From the NCBI GenBank assembly GCA_024276115.1, contig JAJRXV010000153.1:1-38737 (forward strand): a DNA stretch of 38,737 nt, given 5' to 3'. A program made the position numbers and the translations under genes. The notes beneath the pieces are model-generated. The model saw nothing but the letters and a program-made list of their open reading frames with translations. It made no database searches and had not been told where the DNA came from. The stretch is from Deltaproteobacteria bacterium (GTDB taxonomy: Bacteria; Desulfobacterota; JAJRXV01). Position 1 is the first letter of the stretch; every line of letters starts with the position of its first letter. Below, one piece after another: positions 1-9,266 of the stretch.

Positions 1-2
1 CG

Positions 3-1247
3 AACATCGCTATTTCCCCGAGGGAGTTCAAAGACTTCATCTCTGAGGAACTCGGCAAACGCGAGTACTCAAAGATGATCAACAACCAGCGATATGTTGT
101 CACCGAGTTGCGGTACGCACTCTTCCCGATGAAGTCTGGCGCGATATATTTACCGGGGATTGAGGGTGAGGCCGGAATCCTTTGCAAGACTAACCGACGA
201 ACGTTTTTTGGTGGGTATGCGACCACGCAGAGGAATCGTGGTTTTACGACGAATGATATTACGCTCAACGTAAAGAAGCTTCCGCCTTATAATATGAAAG
301 AAGATATTCCTCTATCAAATCTGGTAGGGAGTTTCAGCATAAAATCATCGCTTGGTAAGAAGTCTCTGAAGGTCGGTGATTCTACTACGCTTACGATTAC
401 GGTTTCTGGGACTGGTAACATCAGGGAGGGTGTTTTCCCTGAAGTCAAGACTCCTGAGCATTTCAAGTCGTATGATGACAAGCCTGAGGAGCGTATTTAT
501 GTCAGGATCGGTGGTATTTCTGGCAGTAAGACGTTTAAAAAGGCACTTGTACCGCTTAAAGAAGGTGATATTGTTCTGCCCCCACTCAAATTCGCGTACT
601 TTAATACCGCAAAAAACGCGTATGATGTTCTGAGTACTCCTGAGTATACGCTTAAAGTGAGTCCATCAGACGAAAAGCAGGGGATATCGACTATAGCCGG
701 TAGAAACGGGACGAAGCACGCTGTGAAGATCATCGGTCAAGATGTCCTACCGATTGTTACTTCGCTTGACGCGATAAAAGAGGAAAACCTCAATGTTATT
801 ACTGTTACAACTATTGTTTTAGTGTTGTTGCCGGGGATGGTATACCTTGTTTTTTTCATCATCGTGCGGCGAAAGCATAAGCACTTGTCAGACAGAAGCA
901 TTCTTAAGAAGAGGAAAGCTTACCGAGTATTCATTAGTGATATGAAAAGAGTAAAAGAGATGCCTAAAGATGACTCTAAGGAGTTTAGCATGGCTCTTTC
1001 GGGCGCGTTTAAGAAATATATCGGTGATAAAATGGTTGTTTCTGGTGTCGCTATGACTCCGAAAGAGTTGAGCTATATTCTTGCGGAAAAGAAGCTGCCT
1101 GCTGATATCGTTTCATCTGTTTCTAGGGCTACTGAAAAACTTGAGCGTGTGCAATTCGCTTCGGAGAAATTTTCTGTAGATGAGAAGAAAGAGTTGGTGA
1201 AGTTGTTGAATAATGCAGCGAAAAAAATTGAGAAGAAGGTAAAATAG
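3..1247 (+). CDS. batD: BatD-family (aerotolerance operon) protein, 5'-truncated by window edge
   Basis: Frame is open to the window edge upstream of the listed ATG; beta-rich repeats, a single C-terminal TM (VITVTTIVLVLLPGMVYLVFFIIV) and a cytoplasmic helical tail; directly followed by a BatE-like TPR/SH3 gene. Confidence 0.8.
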   Translation, partial: NIAISPREFKDFISEELGKREYSKMINNQRYVVTELRYALFPMKSGAIYLPGIEGEAGILCKTNRRTFFGGYATTQRNRGFTTNDITLNVKKLPPYNMKEDIPLSNLVGSFSIKSSLGKKSLKVGDSTTLTITVSGTGNIREGVFPEVKTPEHFKSYDDKPEERIYVRIGGISGSKTFKKALVPLKEGDIVLPPLKFAYFNTAKNAYDVLSTPEYTLKVSPSDEKQGISTIAGRNGTKHAVKIIGQDVLPIVTSLDAIKEENLNVITVTTIVLVLLPGMVYLVFFIIVRRKHKHLSDRSILKKRKAYRVFISDMKRVKEMPKDDSKEFSMALSGAFKKYIGDKMVVSGVAMTPKELSYILAEKKLPADIVSSVSRATEKLERVQFASEKFSVDEKKELVKLLNNAAKKIEKKVK

Positions 1248-1248
1248 C

Positions 1249-1989
1249 ATGAAAAAGCTGTTGTTTGTGATCCTCGCGACATTATTTTGCTCAACCGCTT
1301 ACTGCGGTGAAGCACCGCAGTATTTCATAAAAGCTAATGAAGCTTATCAGAATAGTGATTTCAAGCAGGCGATCGAACTGTATGAGGCTGTGGCGCAAGA
1401 AGCTAAAAGCGGCGCGGTTTATTATAACCTTGGCAACAGCTATTTTAGGGATGGCAAAATCGGGATTGCGCTCGCTAACTATCTTCGCGCGCGAAAATAT
1501 ACTCCGAACAATAGTGACCTAGAGGAAAATATAAAGTATCTGCGTACGCTTACAGAGGATAATATTGAGAATAAGGGTTTGTTCAGGTACGTGTCACGAG
1601 TGTTTTTTTTCTATAAATACTTCAACATTAAGAAACTCTTGCTGATTCTTCTTACCCTGAATGTTCTCTTTTTTGCTTTGTTGACTGTTATGCTTTATTC
1701 CAACAAAGAGCTGTTTAAGTGGATGAAATATCTTGTGTTACTGCTTATGGCACTATCATTGACCGCGTCTGTTGTAAACTACAAAGTTTTTCATCATGAT
1801 AAAATCGGTGTTGTCACAAGCGCTGAAATCTCAGTGAGGTCGGGTAAGTCTATCAACGATACAACACTATTCAACCTGCATGAAGGAACAGAGTTCCGTA
1901 TTATCAAGGAAAGTGGCGACTGGATAAAAATCCTGCTCAGTGATAAGAAAAAAGGTTGGATACAAAAATCCGCCGCCGAAACAGTATAA
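1249..1989 (+). CDS. batE: BatE-like protein: signal peptide, TPR repeats, TM helices, C-terminal SH3-like domain
   Basis: TPR-like YFIKANEAYQNSDFKQAIELYEAVAQ...YYNLGNSYFRDGKIGIALANYLRARKYTPNN, two TM segments, SH3b-like end (ISVRSGKSINDTTLFNLHEGTEFRIIKESGDWIKI); starts 1 nt after batD. Confidence 0.8.
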   Translation: MKKLLFVILATLFCSTAYCGEAPQYFIKANEAYQNSDFKQAIELYEAVAQEAKSGAVYYNLGNSYFRDGKIGIALANYLRARKYTPNNSDLEENIKYLRTLTEDNIENKGLFRYVSRVFFFYKYFNIKKLLLILLTLNVLFFALLTVMLYSNKELFKWMKYLVLLLMALSLTASVVNYKVFHHDKIGVVTSAEISVRSGKSINDTTLFNLHEGTEFRIIKESGDWIKILLSDKKKGWIQKSAAETV

Positions 1990-2032
1990 AAAGTTATGTT
2001 GTCTAATGCAACAAAATAGAAAATATGTTTTA

Positions 2033-3475
2033 TTACTTACTGCTCAGTACTCCGCTATCTTTCAATGCGTAAATAGTTTCACTCCAAGACGCGACATACA
2101 AATAACCATTTGAGCCAATTACTGGCTGTGAAGTGACTATCCCTCTAGTTTCATAATTCCAACGTGGCTTTCCGTCCGCAGTGAACGAATAGACATTATT
2201 GTCATTTGCTCCAATATACACGTTGCCATTTTTGTCGATTACTGGTGCTGAGAGCACCATGTCGCCTAACTGCTTGTTCCACAACATTCCACCGTTAAGA
2301 GTTAACGCGTATACTGTGCTGTCGTTTGAACCGAAGTAAATACGACCATCTTCGCTGATTGCCGGCGATGAGTAAATCGATCCCTGAGTTTTGTGCGTCC
2401 AGTTTAGGGTGCCTTTTTTGCTAAGGCTGTAGAAAAATTCGTCTAAAGAGCCGAAGTAAATGTTTCCGCTCTTATCAATCGCAGGTGTTGAAATAATTTG
2501 GTCACCAGCCTCAAAAGTCCAGAGTTGTTTCCCAGACTTGTTAAGTGCGTAGAAAACATAGTCTTTTGAGCCGAAGTAGACGTTTCCGTCATCGTCGATT
2601 GCTGGTGATGAGTAGATTCCCGCCCCAGTCCTGAATTTCCATACCAGTTTTCCGTTCAGGTCTATTACGTGTAGATTTTTGTCATCGCTACCAAAGTATA
2701 TTCTACCGTCTTTTATCGTGCAGGGGGAGTTAATAAGACCCGCTGTTTTGTATGTCCACTTTAACTTACCCGCAGGGGAGAGTGCGTAGAATGTATTGTC
2801 ATTCGCTCCAAAGTATATAGTACCGTCATCTCCGACAGCTGGGACTGATCGAATAACTCCGTTAGTCTCGAAATACCATACTACTTTTCCATCTTTAATC
2901 GCATAGAGTTTTTTGTTTGTATTACCGGTGTAGATTGTACCGTCACCGGCGATAGCGCATGATGTGTATGATCCGTCAGTCTTGAGCTCCCAACTTAGCT
3001 TTGGATTGGTGGGGCCGTAAGAAGTACTTGTACCATTATGTTTTGGTCCCCCACGAAACATTTTCCACACGTATTGGGGGGCTTGAGGGGCTTTGGAGTG
3101 TACTGTCAGGTTTATAGTCGCCTTTTCAGTAAAAACGCCATCGTTGACTTTAAGAGTAATCACATATTTACCTTCTGCGTGCGGAGTCAATGTAGCTTTC
3201 ATGTTTTTGTGTGAATTGATTGTTGGTTTTGTTCCTGAAGGCGATTCGGTGACTTTCCAGCTGTATGTCAGAGAATCTCCCTCACTATCGTGACTCAATG
3301 AGGCGTCAAGTGTGGCTGTTTCTCCGAGACTGATTGACTGGTCAGTGCCGGCATTTGCTCTAGGAGGGGTATTCCCCACTTTTTTTTGCTTTTGGAGTAG
3401 TATTATCGCGCCTGCTACCAAGATGATGATTATAATAAAAGACAGTACTTTTTTTGACATGTATTTCTCCTTCAC
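2033..3475 (-). CDS. Membrane-anchored PKD-domain plus PQQ-like beta-propeller repeat protein
   Basis: N-terminal TM; PKD-like PPRANAGTDQSISLGETATLDASLSHDSEGDSLTYSWKV; about 8 repeats of the type GxIYFGSxDxxxYALxxxGKLxWxxxT. Confidence 0.85.
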   Translation of the reverse strand: MKEKYMSKKVLSFIIIIILVAGAIILLQKQKKVGNTPPRANAGTDQSISLGETATLDASLSHDSEGDSLTYSWKVTESPSGTKPTINSHKNMKATLTPHAEGKYVITLKVNDGVFTEKATINLTVHSKAPQAPQYVWKMFRGGPKHNGTSTSYGPTNPKLSWELKTDGSYTSCAIAGDGTIYTGNTNKKLYAIKDGKVVWYFETNGVIRSVPAVGDDGTIYFGANDNTFYALSPAGKLKWTYKTAGLINSPCTIKDGRIYFGSDDKNLHVIDLNGKLVWKFRTGAGIYSSPAIDDDGNVYFGSKDYVFYALNKSGKQLWTFEAGDQIISTPAIDKSGNIYFGSLDEFFYSLSKKGTLNWTHKTQGSIYSSPAISEDGRIYFGSNDSTVYALTLNGGMLWNKQLGDMVLSAPVIDKNGNVYIGANDNNVYSFTADGKPRWNYETRGIVTSQPVIGSNGYLYVASWSETIYALKDSGVLSSK

Positions 3476-3551
3476 GCTGGACTAGTAAAAAAAAACAATA
3501 TCAGAAGTCCGGTTATTAATCAAGTAATTGTTAAGAAAATAGAACCAAGTT

Positions 3552-4004
3552 TTATCTATTTTGTTTGAACGCTCTATCCACCTGGAGCTTGGCGTCTTTC
3601 TTTTTCATTGTTTCTCGCTTGTCGTATAGTTTTTTACCACGACCAAGCGCAAGTTCGAGCTTACATAGACCTTCTTTAAAATATATCTTAAGTGGTATTA
3701 GCGTCAACCCTTTTTCCTGAGTCTTACCGATAAGTTTTCTTATCTCGCGTTTATGTAAAAGGAGTTTACGCTTTTGTGTCGGTTCGTGGTTGAACCTGTT
3801 CGCGAAAGGGTAGGGGCTTATGTGCATTCCAAAAACAAAGACCTCACCATCTATTATCCTGGCGTGCGATTCCTTAAGGTTGACTTTGCCAAGACGTAAT
3901 GACTTCACCTCGGTGCCGGTAAGGACTATACCAGTCTCATAAGTATCCTCTATAAAGTACTCAAAGCGCGCTTTTTTATTTTGCGCAATTATTTTTATTC
4001 CCAT
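3552..4004 (-). CDS. smpB: SsrA-binding protein SmpB
   Basis: [46 protein letters not shown]...[19 protein letters not shown] is characteristic of SmpB. Confidence 0.97.
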   Translation of the reverse strand: MGIKIIAQNKKARFEYFIEDTYETGIVLTGTEVKSLRLGKVNLKESHARIIDGEVFVFGMHISPYPFANRFNHEPTQKRKLLLHKREIRKLIGKTQEKGLTLIPLKIYFKEGLCKLELALGRGKKLYDKRETMKKKDAKLQVDRAFKQNR

Positions 4005-4007
4005 GTT

Positions 4008-4442
4008 TTAACCGATCACCTGAATTATTCGCGGAGCATATCTGTCATCATTACGCTTTCTGGTGACGAGTTTTACGATAATCAGACTGGCGATAAGAAA
4101 TATTAAAGCGCTAAGCGCCGAGAAAGCGTCTTTTGACATAGCATCCTGAAAATGTCCGTGGAGCCAGCCACCGACAGTCGCTCCGATTACTAATAATATT
4201 AGTGGAAATACATAAAGTAAGAGTGATGTTTTTAGTATTGTTGATGTCTGCATCTCAAACTTTACGGTGTCTCCGGCGGTGGCGCCGATTTCATTGATAG
4301 CCTGAATCGTTACTGCTTTATCACTGCCTCCTGGGTGGCACATGCTTTTTGACGCGCAATTTTCACATGAACCGGTGCGCTCTGCTCTGATAAAAGCGTA
4401 CCTTCCCTCAACTTTTTCGACTATTCCGGTTTCCTGAATCAA
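4008..4442 (-). CDS. rseC: SoxR-reducing system / RseC family membrane protein
   Basis: Cys motif CENCASKSMCHPGG followed by two adjacent TM helices, the RseC-family layout. Confidence 0.8.
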   Translation of the reverse strand: MIQETGIVEKVEGRYAFIRAERTGSCENCASKSMCHPGGSDKAVTIQAINEIGATAGDTVKFEMQTSTILKTSLLLYVFPLILLVIGATVGGWLHGHFQDAMSKDAFSALSALIFLIASLIIVKLVTRKRNDDRYAPRIIQVIG

Positions 4443-4506
4443 TAAATCGCTCCTGACAAATCAATTAAGCAACCATCATAATGAATTAAATGAAAAGTGT
4501 CAATGA

Positions 4507-4534
4507 ATTACTTGATATACATTACTTGATATAC
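4507..4534. repeat. Perfect tandem duplication of a 14-mer (ATTACTTGATATAC x2)
   Basis: Direct reading: attacttgatatac attacttgatatac, between two minus-strand genes. Confidence 0.9.
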
Positions 4535-4586
4535 ACTGCCATTAGATACCCAAATTGCAGGACTGTTGTTACAGCTAATACGATAT

Positions 4587-6110
4587 TTACTCTTCAATCT
4601 TGAATTTTCTTACAAGACCGTTTAAGTCGTCAGAAATTTTCGCGAGCTCTATTGATGAATTAGCGATTTCTCCTGTAGAGTGAGTGAATTGTTTTACTAC
4701 TGTAGCGTTATTTTCACTTGTAGTCGCAAGTTCTTCAATTGCTTTTTTCACTTCTGATGATGTGTGAATCTGATTCTCGGTTATCGCGGATATATCTTTT
4801 ATAAATGCTGATGTGCTTTTTATCCCTTTCATGATATCGGTGAAAGATTTTCCAGCATCGCCGGCGAGTGTCACTCCATGTTGTATTGTCTGAGCGTTAT
4901 TATCTATAATGCGACTTATCTCTTTTGTCGATGAGGCGCTTCGCTCGGCAAGCTTTCGTACCTCTTCTGCGACGACCGCGAACCCTTTGCCTTGTTCCCC
5001 TGCTTTTGCCGCTTCAATTGCGGCATTTAGTGCCAGCAGGTTAGTTTGACTCGCAATTTCACTTATAACTGATATGATACTGTCAATTTTTTTAGAATCT
5101 GTCTCAATAAGACCAATGCTGTTTATAACATTGTTAAGTGTTTTTTCTCCTGTGCCTATCTGTGTTTCTGTTGTTTTGTAAAGTGCTGAGAGCTTTTTGG
5201 CTCTGTCATCAATCTCTTTTGTAGACACCTCCATGGTAAGCATTGAAACTGAAGATTCCGCGGCCGCGCCCGCCTGTATTTCAATTCCGTTTGACATTTC
5301 ATTCGCGGCTGAAGTCATCTCTTCTGTCGATGAAGCCATCTCCTCGGCAGAGCTTGAAATTGACAGGACTGTACTTTTTATTTCCATTATAATTCCAGAG
5401 ATTTTATTAGTGAATATATTTAACCAATTCGCAAGCTCTCCTATTTCATCTTTGTGAGAAATATCAATATGTGTCGTGAGATCTCCCTCACTGATAAGCT
5501 TAAAACTTTTTATCATTAATGAGAGTCTCGTTGAAACAAGTTTCTTAAAGGTGATTGATATACCAAATAATAGAAATATGACCTCAATGATTACTACTGT
5601 TACAAGCACAAGTAAAAAACTACGAAGAGATTTAAGGTTTTCGCCCTCAATTTTTTTTATATCTTTATTAAGTTCAGCTTCGTTTATATAAATCGCGACT
5701 ATTCCGAGCTTACTATTATCAAAAATAATATCTTGGACAAGTTTATTGTCCTTTTTGGAATAACTTGTTGAAGCTTTTTCAGCAATTATATTACCGTCTG
5801 TGTCAATGTAGCTTACCTTTGAAATATCTTTGTCTTTTATCGCTTCTTCGGCATACTTACTTAAACTATCAAAATCGTAGTTGTTAATTGCCCCCGCGGC
5901 AATATTTGACATAAAGTTTAAAAGCCGCTCCCCCTTCTTATCAACTTTTTCCTTAGCTTCTATCACTATTCTATCAAATGTGTTTTTCTGAACTGAGTAC
6001 AGTAGAACTGCGGCTATACTCATCCCAAGAACAGCTATGATGATAACAACAAGTGAAAACTTAGTACTGAGCTTATTAGTCGATAGTTTCAACTTTTCAA
6101 TTATATCCAT
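4587..6110 (-). CDS. Methyl-accepting chemotaxis protein (periplasmic sensor, HAMP, MCP signalling domain)
   Basis: Two TM helices, HAMP region, hairpin-tip motif [44 protein letters not shown]. Confidence 0.95.
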   Translation of the reverse strand: MDIIEKLKLSTNKLSTKFSLVVIIIAVLGMSIAAVLLYSVQKNTFDRIVIEAKEKVDKKGERLLNFMSNIAAGAINNYDFDSLSKYAEEAIKDKDISKVSYIDTDGNIIAEKASTSYSKKDNKLVQDIIFDNSKLGIVAIYINEAELNKDIKKIEGENLKSLRSFLLVLVTVVIIEVIFLLFGISITFKKLVSTRLSLMIKSFKLISEGDLTTHIDISHKDEIGELANWLNIFTNKISGIIMEIKSTVLSISSSAEEMASSTEEMTSAANEMSNGIEIQAGAAAESSVSMLTMEVSTKEIDDRAKKLSALYKTTETQIGTGEKTLNNVINSIGLIETDSKKIDSIISVISEIASQTNLLALNAAIEAAKAGEQGKGFAVVAEEVRKLAERSASSTKEISRIIDNNAQTIQHGVTLAGDAGKSFTDIMKGIKSTSAFIKDISAITENQIHTSSEVKKAIEELATTSENNATVVKQFTHSTGEIANSSIELAKISDDLNGLVRKFKIEE

Positions 6111-6161
6111 AACAACCTCAAAAATAGTAATTTTTATTGCTTTGTCACAAGCTACAAAGCC

Positions 6162-6941
6162 TTATTTTGCACCTACTCCGCCACTCAAAAAATTATAATT
6201 TTTATAACCCTTCTCTTCTAGGTGATACTGCAACCACCTTACCTGTTTCCCTACCGCGTCAAAGATATACAGCTCCTTATTCTTGAATGTACCTTTTTCA
6301 AGAAGACCTAAAAGTCTGTCTAACGGAATATTCTTGATTCCTTTGATCTCAGGGGTCTGTTTCCTCTGGAATGGCTCGCGAACATCAATGACGATGGCGC
6401 CAGAGCCTTCTCCCTTAGATTTGAACTCCGCGAGTGTTAACATCTTTGCCTTTAAATCTGATTTAGGTATGATTTTGCTGGTATCTACCGGCGACTTGCC
6501 TAACAGAACACCTTTGTCAGGGTTTGCCGTTATCCAGTCAAATATACCAGCGTCATAGGCGTAAACATTATCAAAACCTGCTCCCATAGCTTTTTTTGTC
6601 GATTTATAGCTTTTCTTGCATGTATGACCGTTGCAATAAAACACCAGCTTTTTAGCGCCATCTTTACTCCTAACCCCCTCTAAGTCTTTTTCAAAAGACT
6701 TAGAGGCTACCGGTACGTGTTTCGCTTTTTCTATATGAACTACGTCAAATTCAAACTTGGAGCGGACATCCACAATAATGACATCATCATACTGGTTAAG
6801 CAACTCCTCGGTCTCAATTACTTTTACCTCGGGGTAATCTTTCCGGTAAGGGAAGTCATCAGCCGCTTTTGTTGATACGCTAAAAGAAGTGAGGATAAGT
6901 ATTATTAATAGCGCGGTAAAAAGAATGTTTCTTGTATTCAT
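6162..6941 (-). CDS. Exported tandem rhodanese-domain protein
   Basis: Signal peptide; two rhodanese modules (VIIVDVRSKFEFDVVHIEKAKHVPV...VFYCNGHTCKKS and AIVIDVREPFQRKQTPEIKGIKNIPLDRL...YIFDAVGKQVRWL). Only the first keeps a catalytic-loop Cys. Confidence 0.85.
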   Translation of the reverse strand: MNTRNILFTALLIILILTSFSVSTKAADDFPYRKDYPEVKVIETEELLNQYDDVIIVDVRSKFEFDVVHIEKAKHVPVASKSFEKDLEGVRSKDGAKKLVFYCNGHTCKKSYKSTKKAMGAGFDNVYAYDAGIFDWITANPDKGVLLGKSPVDTSKIIPKSDLKAKMLTLAEFKSKGEGSGAIVIDVREPFQRKQTPEIKGIKNIPLDRLLGLLEKGTFKNKELYIFDAVGKQVRWLQYHLEEKGYKNYNFLSGGVGAK

Positions 6942-7094
6942 GATTTAATCTCCTTTTATATAATAAGTATTAACTAATGTTACCCTCTGTAATGTAAAAG
7001 TCAAGGTGGAGGTAGTAGAAAATTATTTATTTGATTTTTTTGAAAAATGACTTAAAGTAATACTTGAAGCTTTTTAAAAAGCAGGGGGTGCTGT

Positions 7095-7463
7095 ATGAAA
7101 AAGGTTGCGGTTTTAGGCGCGTCAAACGATACTGAAAAATATGGACACAAAGCTGTTAGAGCTTACCAGAAGCAAGGGTGGGAGGTATACCCTGTAAATC
7201 CGAAGGAGTCGGAGGTATGCAGTATAAAGAGCTTCAAGGATATTGATGAGTTACCAGACGATATTGACAGGATATCCTTTTATATTAACCCAAAAGTTGG
7301 TATCACGTTGCTCGCTAAGGTCAAGGCGAAGGGGATCAAAGAGGTATTCATAAACCCCGGCGCTGAAAGTGATGACCTGCTCGACAAAGCTGATGAACTC
7401 GGAATAAATCTGACATTTGCCTGCTCTATACGTGATATCGGGGAGGCACCGGGTGACTTCTAA
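7095..7463 (+). CDS. CoA-binding (YccU-like Rossmann) domain protein
   Basis: KKVAVLGASNDTEKYGHKAVRAYQKQGWEVYPVNPKESEV...KEVFINPGAESDDLLDKADELGI. Confidence 0.85.
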   Translation: MKKVAVLGASNDTEKYGHKAVRAYQKQGWEVYPVNPKESEVCSIKSFKDIDELPDDIDRISFYINPKVGITLLAKVKAKGIKEVFINPGAESDDLLDKADELGINLTFACSIRDIGEAPGDF

Positions 7464-7540
7464 CAGGCGCGCCTCAGGTTGCTGGATCTACTTGGATTTA
7501 TTAAGATTTACAGATCCTGAAATAAATTCAGGGTGACGGT
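7464..7540. repeat. Intergenic repeat: CAGGCGCGCCT palindrome followed by a copy of the CTGAAATNAATTCAG-type element
   Basis: caggcgcgcct just after the stop codon; ggatctac...attaagatttacagatcctgaaataaattcagggtgacggtt resembles 30625-30682. Confidence 0.65.
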
Positions 7541-7601
7541 TTAATGGCTGTGCAGAAGTCTTTTATTGGTGGTTCATTGCCGCTTTTCTTAGAGGTGGAT
7601 T

Positions 7602-8123
7602 TTGCGTAAAGAAACAGACTTTAAGCTGATGCTATTTATTGTTCTTATTGTGTCTACTGCAATGGTAGTCTCAAGGAGCGCTAGAAAGCGGGGCAGCATC
7701 AAAATAGAGGGTAATAATATCGTTACAGGTAGTGAGTCAGGTACTACCCCGCTGAAAGAAGGGGTAGAGGTCTTTTGCACTTTTGTTATCGATGGTGACA
7801 CCATTATCGTCAGTGATGGTACGAAGGTGCGACTGCTCGGGATCGATACCCCCGAACGGGGTGAACCGTACTATAAAGTGGCGAAGGATTATCTCATAGG
7901 CGCGGTAAGTAAGAAGCGCGTAGTCCTGAAGTTTGACCAGCGTCGTAGAGATAAGTACGGGCGTACGCTGGCGTATGTCTACCGTGATGGAGAACACATC
8001 AACGCTGAGATCATCCGCCGCGGTCTTGGTGAAGTGTACAGAAAAGAGAAGTACGTCTACAAAGAGGAGTTCAGCAGACTCGAAAAGGAAGCGAAGAGTA
8101 AGCGATTCGGTATATGGAGGTGA
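7602..8123 (+). CDS. Staphylococcal nuclease-like (thermonuclease) protein with N-terminal membrane anchor/signal
   Basis: FVIDGDTIIVSDGTKVRLLGIDTPERGEPYYKVAKDYL...DKYGRTLAYVYRDGEHINAEIIRRGLGEVY; non-ATG (TTG) start. Confidence 0.93.
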   Translation: MRKETDFKLMLFIVLIVSTAMVVSRSARKRGSIKIEGNNIVTGSESGTTPLKEGVEVFCTFVIDGDTIIVSDGTKVRLLGIDTPERGEPYYKVAKDYLIGAVSKKRVVLKFDQRRRDKYGRTLAYVYRDGEHINAEIIRRGLGEVYRKEKYVYKEEFSRLEKEAKSKRFGIWR

Positions 8124-8129
8124 GTATGG

Positions 8130-9242
8130 TTATCTCATATTAGGCCTGCTTGGGTCGAAATCGAGTAACGCTTCATGTATCTCGTTTGAAGGGCTTTTGT
8201 TGCCGGAGTTATCTTTTGATACTATCTTATAGAATAGCGTTAGCTTCCAGGAGGAATAAATAGATTTCCCCTTCTGGGTTTTCTTTAGATCTTCATCATA
8301 ATTATCGTTGAACCACGGCTCTTTGACTGTCGCGATCAGTTTGTATGGTCCCTTTGCTTTGCTGGCTCTCAGTATTTCGTACTCGTATGCTCTAGGAACC
8401 TCAGACCAAGCAATAAACATATAATAATGATAACCATATACTGCAAAGTCAACCCTCGCTGGTTGTTCCAACGTTTCATTACCCGTAAGGCTGATGTTAT
8501 ACTCCTCATTCCACCACGCACGCCACTTCGCGTGGTCATCACCGAAATCTTCCCGAGTGACTGTTCGCAGTATATCGACTATACGTACCTTCGCGTCACT
8601 ATCGACCTTTTCATCCCCGAGTAAGGTGATAAGCGGTTTTAACGCGGGCGTACCGAGCAGTTTAAGGTTCCACACCGTCGTGGTGCGGGTTATATCCTTT
8701 TGCGTTTCCCCGATTTTTAAATATGGCACATGGCAATAAGTGCAGTCAGCACCGAACTTAGCCCAAGGCGGTGTGACCCATCTAACAAGCTCATGTTTAA
8801 ATGTACCTGGTTTGAAGGAGGCAGTGAGAGGGGTTGTTAGAGCTTTCACCAGCCTGTAACGATTTGTGAGACTTTCAAAAGGCTTTTTGGGAGTCGCCTC
8901 ACGCTCTTGAGAGAAGTACTCTTCCCCATCTTTAGATATTAGTGAGAACTTATATAGCGCGGGCTTTTTCGGTGCGGGGAGAACGAACCACGGTTTGTTC
9001 GGATCTTCTAAGATGAGCTTACCATTCTCATAAAGCCTGAACGTCTTTGCTTGTTCGTACTGATTTATCTCTCCCCCCTTCTTTTTGAGAGGGTGGAGCC
9101 TGCCACCCATGACGAAGATATTTTTGCCGTCACGCATCGGGAACCCCGGCATGAACTCCGGGGTGTCTAAAGCTTTTGAGAAAAGTGGGAATAGTAATAT
9201 AAACGATGCTATACATAGAAACATATTGAAGTAACATCTCAT
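8130..9242 (-). CDS. Exported protein with one CxxCH heme-type motif and C-terminal fibronectin-like module
   Basis: Signal peptide; FGADCTYCHVPY; TREDFGDDHAKWRAWWNEEY; Fn3-like C-terminus YEYEILRASKAKGPYKLIATV. Paralogue of the next gene. Confidence 0.65.
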   Translation of the reverse strand: MRCYFNMFLCIASFILLFPLFSKALDTPEFMPGFPMRDGKNIFVMGGRLHPLKKKGGEINQYEQAKTFRLYENGKLILEDPNKPWFVLPAPKKPALYKFSLISKDGEEYFSQEREATPKKPFESLTNRYRLVKALTTPLTASFKPGTFKHELVRWVTPPWAKFGADCTYCHVPYLKIGETQKDITRTTTVWNLKLLGTPALKPLITLLGDEKVDSDAKVRIVDILRTVTREDFGDDHAKWRAWWNEEYNISLTGNETLEQPARVDFAVYGYHYYMFIAWSEVPRAYEYEILRASKAKGPYKLIATVKEPWFNDNYDEDLKKTQKGKSIYSSWKLTLFYKIVSKDNSGNKSPSNEIHEALLDFDPSRPNMR

Positions 9243-9266
9243 TGATGACCTCGCTGTTGTTTATTT

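Noticed and set aside
2033-3475. PQQ-type repeats suggested a quinoprotein dehydrogenase
   Set aside because: Only propeller repeats and a PKD domain are visible; no dehydrogenase active-site features or heme motif. Annotated as a PQQ-like repeat protein only.
3480-3551. tmRNA (ssrA) gene next to smpB
   Set aside because: The flanking intergenic region is too short and shows no tRNA-like ends or tag reading frame.
4507-4534. Two 14-mer direct repeats as a CRISPR or iteron start
   Set aside because: Only two abutting copies without spacers; more likely a simple duplication.
6162-6941. Linking the rhodanese gene to the ARPP-1 gene as the named rhodanese association
   Set aside because: They are about 29 kb apart on opposite strands, and the rhodanese is exported and not fused to a phosphatase.
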